64,000 bases of DNA from Streptomyces sp. SCSIO 75703 (GCF_036607905.1 NZ_CP144555.1:4278001-4342000), one strand, 5' to 3'. Positions 1 through 10,923 are shown, numbered from the stretch's first letter. Numbers and translations: made by a program. Notes: generated from the letters alone by a model not told the origin.

Positions 1-885
1 ACGGACGACCGGGCCGAGGCGGTGGCGACCCGAGGCTCGGCCCAGCGCCCCGACTCGCTGTACTTCGTGGGCGAGGAGCAGCGGCTGGTGCGGATCGCCG
101 CCGGCAGCAACGGCACCCGCCCCGACCCGGTGCCCGGCCCGCTGGGCGAGGGCGAGCAGGCCCTCGGCTCGGTGGCCGTCTCGCGCGACGAGCACTGGGC
201 GGCCGGGGTCGGCGCCGACGGCAAGTCCCTGTACGTCTCCTCCCTGGTGCCTGGCGCCTCGCTCGGCGACCCGCTGCTGAGCAGCGCGGGCAAGCGCGAG
301 GCGGACCGGCTGACGCCGCCGAGCTGGGACGCCCAGGGCGACCTGTGGATCGCCGACCGCGACCCCGCGGCGGCCCGGCTGCTGGTCTTCAGGCAGGGCG
401 AGGGCGAGCCGTCCCAGGTGCGGATGCCGGGCCTGGACGGGCGTGTCCAGGCGGTGCGGGTCGCGGCCGACGGGGTGCGGATCGCGCTGATAGTGGAGAA
501 GGACGGCGAGCGCTCGCTGCTCATCGGGCGGATCGAACGGGACACCCGGGACGGGGAGGAGCACCCGACGGTCACCGTCCTCGAACTGCGTTCCGCGACG
601 CCCGAGCTGGAGGAGGTCACCGCCATGTCCTGGGCCGGCGACAGCCGGCTCGTGGTGGTCGGGCGTGAGCAGGGCGGTGTGCAGCAGATCGGGTACGTGC
701 AGGTCGACGGCTCCACGCCCGAGGCGTCCGTGCCCGCCGCCCTGACCGGGGTGAAGGAGATCGCCGCGACGGAGGACGAGCGGCTTCCGCTGGTCGCCTA
801 CTCGGAGGACACCATCGTGCGGCTGCCGTCCGGTATGCAGTGGCAGAAGGTCACGGAGGGGACGGCACCGGTCTATCCGGGGTGA
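1..885 (+). CDS. lpqB: LpqB lipoprotein, C-terminal part (5' end outside window)
   Basis: The reading frame is open from base 1, so the N-terminus, signal peptide and lipobox lie upstream of the window. The visible 294 residues read as repeated beta-propeller blades (for example SLYFVGEEQRLVRI, DLWIADRDP, RLVVVGREQGGVQQIGYV) and end in VYPG. This matches the C-terminal half of LpqB, the lipoprotein encoded after the MtrA-MtrB two-component system in actinobacteria, where it sits outside the membrane and modulates the sensor kinase MtrB. The next gene is a ComF-like phosphoribosyltransferase, the usual Streptomyces neighbour. The mtrAB genes would be expected just upstream but are not in view. 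No clear terminator follows. Confidence 0.9.
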   Translation, partial: TDDRAEAVATRGSAQRPDSLYFVGEEQRLVRIAAGSNGTRPDPVPGPLGEGEQALGSVAVSRDEHWAAGVGADGKSLYVSSLVPGASLGDPLLSSAGKREADRLTPPSWDAQGDLWIADRDPAAARLLVFRQGEGEPSQVRMPGLDGRVQAVRVAADGVRIALIVEKDGERSLLIGRIERDTRDGEEHPTVTVLELRSATPELEEVTAMSWAGDSRLVVVGREQGGVQQIGYVQVDGSTPEASVPAALTGVKEIAATEDERLPLVAYSEDTIVRLPSGMQWQKVTEGTAPVYPG

Positions 886-1024
886 CGGCGCGGCGGGGAC
901 GCCCTGCCGTGGAGCGGTGCGCAGCCGCTGTTGCCTGCTGTGGCCCCTTGTGGCTCGCTGCGGCCTGCTGCTGTGGCCTGCGCTGATGCGCGTGTGGGTG
1001 ACGGCCGTCGCGCGGTGCGCCGGG

Positions 1025-1047
1025 TTGTCCACAGGGCCTTGTCCACA
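1025..1047 (+). promoter_or_regulatory. Two tandem DnaA boxes (TTGTCCACA)
   Basis: TTGTCCACA occurs at 1025-1033 and again at 1039-1047, separated by 5 bp. Both match perfectly the consensus of the Streptomyces oriC DnaA box. They lie 40-60 bp upstream of the comF-like start codon. Role inferred: DnaA binding for transcription control or DnaA titration. Confidence 0.65.
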
Positions 1048-1087
1048 GGGGCGGCGGGGTCCGGCGGACTCGGGCACAGTGGGCGCC

Positions 1088-2098
1088 ATGTGGACGTGGT
1101 GGCGGGACCTGATGGACCTGGTGCTGCCGGCCGAGTGCGGAGGCTGCGGCGGAGCCAGGACGGTGCTGTGCGCGCCCTGCCGCGCGGCGCTGGGCGGGGC
1201 GGCGCCGCGCCGGGTGCGGCCGTCGCCGGAGCCGCCCGGACTGCCGCCGGTGTACGCGGCCGCGCCCTACGCGGACGAGGTGCGGGCCGTCCTGCTGGCC
1301 CACAAGGAGCGGGGCGCCCTGACCCTCGCCGGACCGCTCGGCACGGCCCTGGCGGGGGCGGTGGGGGCCGCGCTGGCGGACGCGGGAGGGGAAGCGCCCC
1401 GGGCGGCGCGGGCCGGGCCGGGCGGTCCGGCGCCGGGGCGGGAGGCGGTACGGGTGCGCGCGGGCCCGGTGCTGCTCGTGCCGGTGCCGTCCGCGCGGAA
1501 GGCGGTGGCGGCACGCGGACACGACCCGGCGCGGCGGATCGCTCTCGCGGCGGCGGGCGAGTTGCGGCGCGGGGGCACACCGGCACGGGTGCTCACCGCC
1601 CTGCGGCAACGCCGGGCGGTGGCCGACCAGTCGGGGCTCGGCGCCCGTGAGCGGCGGCGCAACCTGGCCGGCGCGCTGGCGGTGGCGCCCGGCGCGGTCC
1701 GGTCGCTGGAGGACGCCGGCGTGGTCGTCCTCGTCGACGACCTCATGACCACCGGGGCGACCCTGGCGGAGGCGGCACGCGCGGTACGGGCCGCGATGGG
1801 CCCGCCCGGTCCGGCCGTGCCGCGGCGCGCGGCCGGGGCTGGACGCGGGCCGCTCCCGGCGACGTACGCGGGGGTGGGCGGGGGAGGGGAAGGCGAAGGG
1901 TTCTCCGCAAGGGCCGGAAGGGCGCGCGGAAGGGGCGGATCGGCCGTGTATCCGCCGGCGGCAGGGGAAGGCAGAGAACAACGGACGAAGGGGCCGGTAC
2001 GGACCGTCCCCCACGAAGGCGGTGATGCCATCCGTCGGACTCTCCACGCGGCAGTGGTCGCGTCCTCACCGGATTCCTTCGAAATAAACCGGAACTGA
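1088..2098 (+). CDS. ComF family phosphoribosyltransferase with C-terminal insertion
   Basis: This is a 337-residue protein if translation starts at the ATG at 1088, where the conserved MWTWWRDLMDLVLP begins. A Cys-rich N-terminal zinc-binding segment (CGGCGGA, CAPC) is followed by a type I PRTase fold with the PRPP-binding motif VVVLVDDLMTTGATL near residues 215-230. ComF proteins take part in DNA uptake in competent bacteria; in Streptomyces the function is unknown. The family usually ends soon after the PRPP helix with a strand like VVASSPDSFEINRN. That ending is present here, but about 65-70 Gly/Arg/Pro-rich residues separate it from the PRPP helix, making the protein unusually long. An alternative upstream start at 917 lacks family similarity and is rejected. 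Confidence 0.85.
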   Translation: MWTWWRDLMDLVLPAECGGCGGARTVLCAPCRAALGGAAPRRVRPSPEPPGLPPVYAAAPYADEVRAVLLAHKERGALTLAGPLGTALAGAVGAALADAGGEAPRAARAGPGGPAPGREAVRVRAGPVLLVPVPSARKAVAARGHDPARRIALAAAGELRRGGTPARVLTALRQRRAVADQSGLGARERRRNLAGALAVAPGAVRSLEDAGVVVLVDDLMTTGATLAEAARAVRAAMGPPGPAVPRRAAGAGRGPLPATYAGVGGGGEGEGFSARAGRARGRGGSAVYPPAAGEGREQRTKGPVRTVPHEGGDAIRRTLHAAVVASSPDSFEINRN

Positions 2099-2412
2099 TC
2101 GTTAACTTGCCGCGTTGCAGGTAATGAGGGAATCAATTCACCGGAACGGAGGTACACCGCGTGAGAGGGTGACGACATCCGTCCGGGCGAGATATGTTCG
2201 GTTGAGAGGTAAAGCCGCAGGCCACACCTCGTACACCGGAATGCCGTGCTGCGGGTTCTCCCCGTCATCACCCGCACCGGTGGAGTGGAGTTCTCGTCCG
2301 CTGGGGAGGAGGTGGAAGTCACCGAGTCCGAGGCTCCGGACCACACCGGAGCCTGGTGCGAAAGGGAGACGCTCCGCCATGGAAGCGGAGCGATCCGGGA
2401 ACGGAGTTCTGC
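2099..2412 (+). promoter_or_regulatory. Leader region of hpf with candidate SigR-type promoter
   Basis: This 314-bp gap is less GC-rich than its flanks. At 2128-2154 it holds GGGAAT, an 18-nt spacer, then GTA, one mismatch from the SigR (thiol-stress sigma factor) consensus GGGAAT-N18-GTT. If used, it would give hpf a leader of roughly 250 nt. No small ORF with a convincing ribosome binding site was seen. Confidence 0.35.
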
Positions 2413-3105
2413 GTGGACATCGTCGTCAAGGGCCGCAAGACCGAGGTGCCCGAGCGGTTCCGGAAGCACGTGGCCGAGAAGCTGAAGCTGGAGAAGATCC
2501 AGAAGCTCGACGGCAAGGTGATCAGCCTCGACGTCGAGGTGTCCAAGGAGATGAATCCCCGCCAGGCCGACCGCTGCGACCGGGTGGAGATCACCCTGCG
2601 TTCGCGCGGGCCGGTGATCCGGGCGGAGGCGGCGGCGAGCGACCCGTACGCGGCGCTCGACCTGGCCGCGGAGAAGCTGGACGCCCGGCTGCGCAAGCAG
2701 CACGACAAGCGCTACTCACGGCGCGGTGCCCGCCGGATCTCGGCCGCCGAGGTCCCCCACCACGTCCCGGACGCGGCGACCCTCAACGGGAACGGCGCCG
2801 TCGCCGCCCAGGAGGGCCAGGCCGGCGTCCCCACCAGGAAGATCGGCTCGCTGGAGGTCCAGGGCGACGGCCCCCTGATCGTCCGCGAGAAGACCCACGT
2901 GGCCGCGCCCATGACCCTCGACCAGGCTCTCTACGAGATGGAGCTGGTCGGGCACGACTTCTACCTGTTCGTCGACTCGGAGACCAAGGAACCCAGTGTC
3001 GTCTACCGACGGCACGCGTACGACTACGGGGTGATCCACCTCAGCACGGACACGATGGTCACGCAGGAGCTCTCCCCCGAGGCGGGCGACGCACTCGGCG
3101 CCTGA
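2413..3105 (+). CDS. hpf: Long-form ribosome hibernation promoting factor HPF
   Basis: This 230-residue protein silences ribosomes by binding the decoding region of the 30S subunit and dimerising 70S ribosomes into 100S particles in stationary phase or stress. The N-terminal sigma-54-modulation/S30AE domain covers about residues 1-105 (DIVVKGRKTEVPERF at the start, AAASDPYAALDLAAEKLDARL at the end). A linker of about 60 residues leads to the C-terminal dimerisation domain (MTLDQALYEMELVGHDFYLF, VVYRRHAYDYGVIHL). The GTG at 2413 gives the conserved N-terminus DIVVKG and has GGAACGGAG 6-14 bp upstream; the start at 2356 would add an unconserved tail. A response regulator follows, as in other Streptomyces. 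Confidence 0.95.
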   Translation: MDIVVKGRKTEVPERFRKHVAEKLKLEKIQKLDGKVISLDVEVSKEMNPRQADRCDRVEITLRSRGPVIRAEAAASDPYAALDLAAEKLDARLRKQHDKRYSRRGARRISAAEVPHHVPDAATLNGNGAVAAQEGQAGVPTRKIGSLEVQGDGPLIVREKTHVAAPMTLDQALYEMELVGHDFYLFVDSETKEPSVVYRRHAYDYGVIHLSTDTMVTQELSPEAGDALGA

Positions 3106-3127
3106 CCTCGCCGGGCGACAGTGAAGC

Positions 3128-3164
3128 GGTGCCCCTGGAGCGTGCGTGCGCCCCCAGGGGCACC
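3128..3164 (+). terminator. Hairpin terminator after hpf
   Basis: GGTGCCCCTGG (3128-3138) pairs perfectly with CCAGGGGCACC (3154-3164) around a 15-nt loop, starting 22 bp after the hpf stop. There is no T-tract, as is common in Streptomyces. Confidence 0.6.
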
Positions 3165-3330
3165 GGTGTGCGACGGTGCGCGAGGGCGTGCGACCCCTGC
3201 GCCGCCGTGCTCTGTCACCCCGGCGCCGGTCAGCATGGAATCATGGCGTCAACGGCCCAACCGGTGGGCCGTTGCCTTGGGTTGGCGAGGGCCCGGAAAC
3301 GCGGGACCGCAGCCGTCAGGGGGAGGAACG

Positions 3331-4077
3331 ATGGCCAACAGTTTCGGACCGATGCAGGACGAGGGCGTCGTCGACGGCGTCGACGGCATGGGCCCGGACG
3401 GAGGCTCGCCACGCAAGGAGCCCATCAGAGTCCTTGTCGTGGACGACCACGCCCTCTTCCGCCGCGGTCTGGAGATCGTGCTCGCGGCCGAGGAGGACAT
3501 CCAGGTCGTGGGCGAGGCCGGCGACGGCGCGGAGGCCGTGGAGAAGGCCGCCGACCTGCTGCCGGACATCATCCTCATGGACGTGCGGATGCCCCGGCGG
3601 GGCGGTATCGAGGCATGCACCTCCATCAAGGAGGTGGCCCCCAGCGCGAAGATCATCATGTTGACGATCAGCGACGAGGAGGCCGACCTCTACGACGCGA
3701 TCAAAGCCGGAGCCACCGGCTACCTCCTCAAGGAGATCTCGACGGACGAGGTGTCCGCCGCCATCCGCGCGGTCGCCGACGGCCAGTCCCAGATCAGCCC
3801 GTCCATGGCGTCCAAGCTGCTCACCGAGTTCAAGTCGATGATCCAGCGGACCGACGAACGCCGGCTCGTGCCCGCGCCGCGGCTCACCGACCGCGAGCTG
3901 GAGGTGCTCAAGCTCGTCGCCACCGGCATGAACAACCGGGACATCGCCAAGGAGCTGTTCATCTCCGAGAACACCGTGAAGAACCACGTCCGCAACATCC
4001 TGGAGAAGCTTCAGCTCCACTCCCGGATGGAGGCCGTGGTCTACGCGATGCGGGAGAAGATCCTCGAGATCCACTGA
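3331..4077 (+). CDS. NarL/LuxR-family response regulator
   Basis: This 248-residue protein has a receiver domain at about residues 31-150 with the acidic pocket (VLVVDDH), phospho-acceptor Asp84 in ILMDVRMP and the conserved Lys134 in GYLLKE. A GerE/LuxR-type helix-turn-helix covers about residues 183-245 (LTDRELEVLKLVATGMNNRDIAKEL, split by recognition helix NTVKNHVRNIL). The ATG at 3331 follows an ideal GGGAGGAA ribosome binding site. The first 30 residues are an acidic/Gly-rich extension. No histidine kinase gene is adjacent, so it is an orphan here; it may have a distant partner or be controlled without phosphorylation. Its target genes are not evident. Its position after hpf is conserved in Streptomyces. 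Confidence 0.9.
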   Translation: MANSFGPMQDEGVVDGVDGMGPDGGSPRKEPIRVLVVDDHALFRRGLEIVLAAEEDIQVVGEAGDGAEAVEKAADLLPDIILMDVRMPRRGGIEACTSIKEVAPSAKIIMLTISDEEADLYDAIKAGATGYLLKEISTDEVSAAIRAVADGQSQISPSMASKLLTEFKSMIQRTDERRLVPAPRLTDRELEVLKLVATGMNNRDIAKELFISENTVKNHVRNILEKLQLHSRMEAVVYAMREKILEIH

Positions 4078-4110
4078 CCGCCCGGCGCGGGATCGGCGGG
4101 ATCGGCGGGA

Positions 4111-5286
4111 TCAGGCGAGCAGCCGGGCCAGCTCCCGGGTGAGGGGCTCCCGCAGCCCGGGCGCCTCGACCCGCTCCAGGCGCACGTTCGTGCAGTCCAC
4201 CCAGCCCGCCGCCTCGACCAGGGCCTGAGCCGCCGCCGGGACCGCCTTCACGCCCTCCAGCGTGATCTGCCTGGCGACCAGCGTGCGTCCCTCACGCGCC
4301 GGGTCCACCCGCCCGACGAGCCGACCGCCCGCCAGGACCGGCATCGCGAAGTAGCCGTGCACCCGCTTCTGCCGGGGCACGTACGCCTCCAGGCGATGGG
4401 TGAAGCCGAAGATCCGCTCGGTGCGGGCCCGCTCCCAGACCAGGGAGTCGAAGGGGGACAGCAGCGTCGTGCGGTGCCGCCCGCGCGGCGGCGTCGCCAA
4501 CGCCTCCGGGTCCGCCCAGGCCGGCCGCCCCCACCCCGCCACGGACACCGGGACCAGCCCCGATTCCGCGATCACGGCGTCGACCTGCTCCCCCTTGAGC
4601 CGGTGGTAGTCGGCGATGTCGGCACGGGTCCCCACACCCAGCGAACGCCCCGCCAGGCGGACGAGGCGGCGCAGGCACTCGGCGTCGTCCAGGTCGTCGT
4701 GGAGCAGCGCCCCGGGCACGGCGCGCTCGGCGAGGTCGTAGACCCGCTTCCAGCCGCGGCGCTCGACGCAGACCACCTCGCCGTACATGAGGGCGCGCTC
4801 GACGGCGACCTTCGTGCCCGACCAGTCCCACCACTCGCTGGTCCGCTTCGCGCCGCCCAGCTCCGTCGCGGTCAGCGGACCCTCGGCGCGCAACTGCTTG
4901 ACGACCTGCTCGTAGGCGCCGTCGGGCAGGTCGTGGTTCCAGTGCGGGCGGTCGCGGTAGGCGCGGCGGCGGAAGGCGAAGTGGGGCCACTCCTCGATGG
5001 GCAGGATGCAGGCCGCGTGGGACCAGTACTCGAAGGCGTGGGTGTCCTTCCAGTAGGCGTCCTCGACGCGGGTGCGGCCGACCGCGCCGAGGCGGGCGTA
5101 CGGGATGAGTTCGTGGGAGCGGGCGAGGACCGAGATGGTGTCGAGCTGCACCGCGCCCAGGTGGCGCAGGACCCCGCGCACACCGCCGCGGCGGTCGGGG
5201 GCGCCGAGGAAGCCCTGCGCGCGCAGCGCGATGCGCCGGGCCTCGTCGGCGGACAGTTCCAGGGCGGGGGCCGGGAGTGTCGTCAT
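4111..5286 (-). CDS. YcaQ/AlkX-like DNA glycosylase (HTH_42 superfamily)
   Basis: This 391-residue protein belongs to the winged-helix DNA glycosylase superfamily that includes AlkZ from the azinomycin producer and E. coli YcaQ (AlkX), which excises bulky alkylated bases and unhooks interstrand crosslinks. The catalytic motif is read as Q47-L-D49 in AVQLDTI; Q-x-D is typical of the YcaQ-like branch, while AlkZ uses Q-x-Q. The motifs SPFDSLVWERARTERIFGF and KRVHGYFAMPVL are typical of the family. The start ATG at 5286 lies 8 nt downstream of a TATCGT -10-like box, so the mRNA may be almost leaderless. It is not next to an antibiotic cluster, so a housekeeping repair role is more likely than self-resistance. 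Confidence 0.85.
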   Translation of the reverse strand: MTTLPAPALELSADEARRIALRAQGFLGAPDRRGGVRGVLRHLGAVQLDTISVLARSHELIPYARLGAVGRTRVEDAYWKDTHAFEYWSHAACILPIEEWPHFAFRRRAYRDRPHWNHDLPDGAYEQVVKQLRAEGPLTATELGGAKRTSEWWDWSGTKVAVERALMYGEVVCVERRGWKRVYDLAERAVPGALLHDDLDDAECLRRLVRLAGRSLGVGTRADIADYHRLKGEQVDAVIAESGLVPVSVAGWGRPAWADPEALATPPRGRHRTTLLSPFDSLVWERARTERIFGFTHRLEAYVPRQKRVHGYFAMPVLAGGRLVGRVDPAREGRTLVARQITLEGVKAVPAAAQALVEAAGWVDCTNVRLERVEAPGLREPLTRELARLLA

Positions 5287-5347
5287 GCGTCCGCACGATA
5301 AGGGGTGGGTACGACAGCGGGTCCGGGTCCGCCGGCGTACCCGCCGC

Positions 5348-5917
5348 TCACCGCGGGGACGGCAGGTAGGGCGTTCTGGCGGGCAGGGACAGGTCGGACG
5401 GGAGCAGGGAGCCGACCCAGCAGTCCCGGCGCACGCCCCGCTGTTCCAGGGCGGCCCGCAGCGTGCCCTCCATGGTGAACCCGGCGCGCAGCGCCACCGC
5501 CCGGGACGCGGTGTTGCCGGCCTCGGCCCGCCATTCCAGCCGTTCGACGCCCCCGCGGGTGAAGACCCAGCGGGCGACGGCGACGGTGGCCTCGGTGAGG
5601 TGGCCCCGGCCGCGGTGCTCCTTGACCGACCAGTAGCCGATCTCCCCCAGGCCGGGGGCGTGGATCGTGACCCCGGACATGCCCACCAGCTCGCCGTCGG
5701 GGAGGAAGACGCCGAAGGTGAACATGGTCTCGTCCGCCCAGCCCTCGGGCACCATCCGCTCCGTGAAGTCGCGGGCGTGTTCCGGCAGGTAGGGCGAGGG
5801 GACCACCGTCCAGCGCTGGATGTCGGGGTCCTGGCAGGCGGCGTACACGGCATCGGTGTCCCGCGGGCCGACGGCGCGCAGGACCAGGCGTTCGGTGGTG
5901 AGGGTCTCGGGGTCCAT
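5348..5917 (-). CDS. GNAT family N-acetyltransferase
   Basis: This 189-residue protein has the RimJ/RimL-type GNAT fold: TERLVLRAV at the N-terminus, the acetyl-CoA pyrophosphate loop HRGRGHLTEA at about residues 120-129, and NTASRAVALRAGFTMEG near the C-terminus, where the Asn and RAGF segments contact acetyl-CoA. The substrate could be a ribosomal protein N-terminus, an amino acid or a small amine; the sequence does not decide. It starts at ATG 5917 (MDPETL). The gene precedes the YcaQ-like gene on the same strand with a 61-bp gap, so the two may be co-transcribed. It diverges from secA across 279 bp. Confidence 0.8.
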   Translation of the reverse strand: MDPETLTTERLVLRAVGPRDTDAVYAACQDPDIQRWTVVPSPYLPEHARDFTERMVPEGWADETMFTFGVFLPDGELVGMSGVTIHAPGLGEIGYWSVKEHRGRGHLTEATVAVARWVFTRGGVERLEWRAEAGNTASRAVALRAGFTMEGTLRAALEQRGVRRDCWVGSLLPSDLSLPARTPYLPSPR

Positions 5918-6196
5918 CGTGCGATTCTGCTCGGCGGCGCACGCCCGGCGCCATCGCTTTGCGGTGCGTGACCGCCCGTGCGCGCACCGCGGGATTTCCC
6001 GCTGCGGGGCGGCACCATCGGCGGGCCCGGGACGTTGTACCCGTCGGGAGCGGCCGGCGGCGGGGCCGATCGGGCGTACGATCCCCGCTTCGGCGGGCTC
6101 CCGGGGCGGCGGGGTCCTCGCATACCATGGCCGTTGCTCCATCAGTACAAGGGAAACCGACCGTCCCAGGCCCGACCGGCAAGGAGACCAACCCCC

Positions 6197-9013
<2,817 letters not shown>

Positions 9014-9043
9014 CCGCGCGGCGCCCGTGGCGCCCCGAGCGTG

Positions 9044-9079
9044 GAAGGGCCGGTCGTCCCCCGGGGCGGCCGGCCCTTC
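9044..9079 (+). terminator. Hairpin terminator after secA
   Basis: GAAGGGCCGG (9044-9053) pairs perfectly with CCGGCCCTTC (9070-9079) across a 16-nt loop, 30 bp after the secA stop. No T-tract follows. Confidence 0.65.
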
Positions 9080-9171
9080 GGCGTGCCGGGGGCGCACCGG
9101 GCACCGGTCCGCACCGGGCCGTGGTGGGGCCGGGCGCCACATGGGCCGCTTGGGCCGCACGGGTTCCACAG

Positions 9172-9216
9172 GCCCCATGGGCCGCATGGGCCCCATGGGC
9201 CGCATGGGCCCCATGG
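9172..9216. repeat. 9-bp tandem repeat (GCCCCATGG / GCCGCATGG)
   Basis: Five 9-bp units alternate GCCCCATGG and GCCGCATGG from 9172 to 9216. Degenerate units extend upstream to about 9140. Each unit is nearly self-complementary around CATG, so both strands can form compact hairpins. Confidence 0.85.
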
Positions 9217-9375
9217 AGCGCTGAGGGGGCGGGCCACACGGGCCCCACAGGCCACAGGCGCCGCCGCACTGGCCGCACGGGCCCGACAAGCCCCACCGGC
9301 CGCATGCGGCCTCAAGCGCCCGCGCCTCCCGCGTCTCCCGCGCCTCCCGTGCCCCGAGCGTCCCGCGCCCCCGCC

Positions 9376-10032
9376 TCAGGGGCCGTCGGCGCGTGGCCGG
9401 CGCGGGCCGCCCAGCTCGACCGCGGTGCAGCGCCAGCGCAGGTCCCGTCCCAGCTCCAGGCGGAACGCCATGGCCCGGAGCTGGTCGCCCGCGCCGATGC
9501 GGGCGAAGACCTCCAGGGCGCCCGGACGGGGCTCGTAGTAGCCGATGTCGCGGACCACCGGGAGGGTGCCCCGGGTGCGCAGGGGGCCGCGTTCGGCGAG
9601 GAGCGCCAGCTCGTCGTAGGCGCGGCCGGCGGTGTGCCGCAGCATCGCGTGCACGGGGCGGCGGCCGCTGAGCACCCCCAGGAGCAGTTCGGCGAACCGG
9701 TCCGTCGGGCTCGGCTGCGGGACGGGGCGGCGCGGCGTCTGGGCGGGGACGACGCTCCGGACCTGCGGCGCGGGCGGACGCGGGAGGTCCGGGGCCGTCC
9801 GGGGGGCCGTCCGGGCCCGGCCGGGCCCCGCACCCGGCCGGCCGTCCGCGGGCCGGGTGCGGGAGCGGGCGGAGCGGCCCGGGGAGGCCGGCGGACGGCC
9901 ACCGGACGGAGCGGTCCGCGCGGGGGCGCCGCCGGGGCCGCGGGGCGGCACCTCGCCGGGCGCGGGGGAGAGCGGGCCGGCTGGTGTGCGGGGGACCGGG
10001 CGGAGCCGGGTCCTGGTCATGACTTTGTGCAT
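9376..10032 (-). CDS. Rv3235-family protein
   Basis: This 218-residue protein has a low-complexity Pro/Arg/Ala-rich N-terminal half (about 1-100) and a conserved C-terminal domain (FAELLLGVLSGRRPVHAMLRH, DIGYYEPRPGALEVFARI, AMAFRLELGRDLRWRCTAVEL) typical of the uncharacterised actinobacterial Rv3235 family found beside secA. The basic, Pro-rich N-terminus suggests a disordered tail. I chose ATG 10032 because GGGGAAG lies 7-13 bp upstream; an ATG four codons in (10020) is possible. The molecular function is unknown; the link to secA is by neighbourhood only. Confidence 0.8.
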   Translation of the reverse strand: MHKVMTRTRLRPVPRTPAGPLSPAPGEVPPRGPGGAPARTAPSGGRPPASPGRSARSRTRPADGRPGAGPGRARTAPRTAPDLPRPPAPQVRSVVPAQTPRRPVPQPSPTDRFAELLLGVLSGRRPVHAMLRHTAGRAYDELALLAERGPLRTRGTLPVVRDIGYYEPRPGALEVFARIGAGDQLRAMAFRLELGRDLRWRCTAVELGGPRRPRADGP

Positions 10033-10340
10033 GGGACTTCCCCGTTCGGCGGCCCGGCGATACCGGGCGGTAACTTAACCGTCGGGGATCTTGTACTGGC
10101 CCGGCGGCGGTGCGGCAAGACGGAGGCCGGCCGGTGTCGGACCCCGCGGAATTCACCGGTACGAGTGATCCGGAGGGCGATGGGGCCCGCAACGGGGCGG
10201 GGGAACCGGGTGACGTCCTGGCCGGAGGTGGACGTACGGGGCACCCCGGGCGGGGACTCGAAAGGGGACACCCGCACGTATCCTGAAGGCCCTCCGGCAC
10301 GGCCCTTCGGCCCTGGCCCCGACCACGAAAGCGGTCCGTC
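10033..10340. promoter_or_regulatory. Divergent promoter region, Rv3235-family / conserved protein
   Basis: This 308-bp region separates two divergent genes. TATCCT at 10279-10284 is a plausible -10 box for the rightward gene, with TCGAAA 16 bp upstream as a weak -35 element. A Pu/Py-mixed segment around 10070-10100 has lower GC than the flanks. No ORF is supported. Confidence 0.35.
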
Positions 10341-10865
10341 ATGCGTGTCTACGTCCCCCTGACCCTCTCCGGTCTCGCCGAGGCGCACCGGACGGGCGAA
10401 CTGGCGACGGGAGCGACCGGACCCCTCGTCGCGTACGCCGTCACGCCCGCGCTGCGGGAATGGTGCCTCTCCGACGACATCGAGGAACTCGAGTACGCGG
10501 CCCTCGGCCGGGCGGGAGCGGCCTCGCTGCGGCTGCTGGCCGCCGATCCGCGGGCCGCGCGCCGCCGGGTCGTGGTCGCCGCCGACGTGCCCGACGAGGC
10601 GGCCTCCGTCGACCCCGCCGGGAGTCTCGACCCGCGGGCCCTCGGCGAGGTGCGGGTCACCGGCGCGCTGCGGCTGGCCGAGGCGGCCTCCGTGCACGTG
10701 GACTCCGCCGACGCGGAGGCGGACGTGACCGCCGCGGCAAGGGCGCTGCCCGCGGCGGACGCCGGGGACGGCGACGCCCGTCTCGTGGCGGACGGCGCCG
10801 AGGACCACGAACTGCTGTGGTACGCGACACAGGAGATCCCGAACCTGCTCGGCCCCGGCGCCTGA
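10341..10865 (+). CDS. Conserved actinobacterial protein (DUF6912-like)
   Basis: This 174-residue protein starts MRVYVPLTLSGLAEAH and ends ELLWYATQEIPNLLG, both conserved in Streptomyces. It resembles the family I remember as DUF6912; I cannot confirm the assignment here. It has no signal peptide, membrane segment or recognisable catalytic motif, and is rich in Ala and acidic residues. ATG 10341 is preceded by AAAGCGG as a weak ribosome binding site. It is followed 70 bp later by a HAD hydrolase that has its own promoter. Function unknown. Confidence 0.75.
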   Translation: MRVYVPLTLSGLAEAHRTGELATGATGPLVAYAVTPALREWCLSDDIEELEYAALGRAGAASLRLLAADPRAARRRVVVAADVPDEAASVDPAGSLDPRALGEVRVTGALRLAEAASVHVDSADAEADVTAAARALPAADAGDGDARLVADGAEDHELLWYATQEIPNLLGPGA

Positions 10866-10923
10866 CGCCCGCGCCCACCCCCGGAACCGGGCACCGCGGA
10901 GCCCGGCTGTCCGTGGGGGCGAG

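Larger units (their letters stand above)
9014..9375. other. 362-bp intergenic stretch with terminator and repeats
   Basis: The gap between the convergent secA and Rv3235-family genes holds the secA hairpin (9044-9079) and a run of 9-bp repeats (core 9172-9216), followed by loosely related GGGCC/GGCCACA-rich sequence to about 9300. I see no gene with codon usage distinct from the repeat background. Confidence 0.6.
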
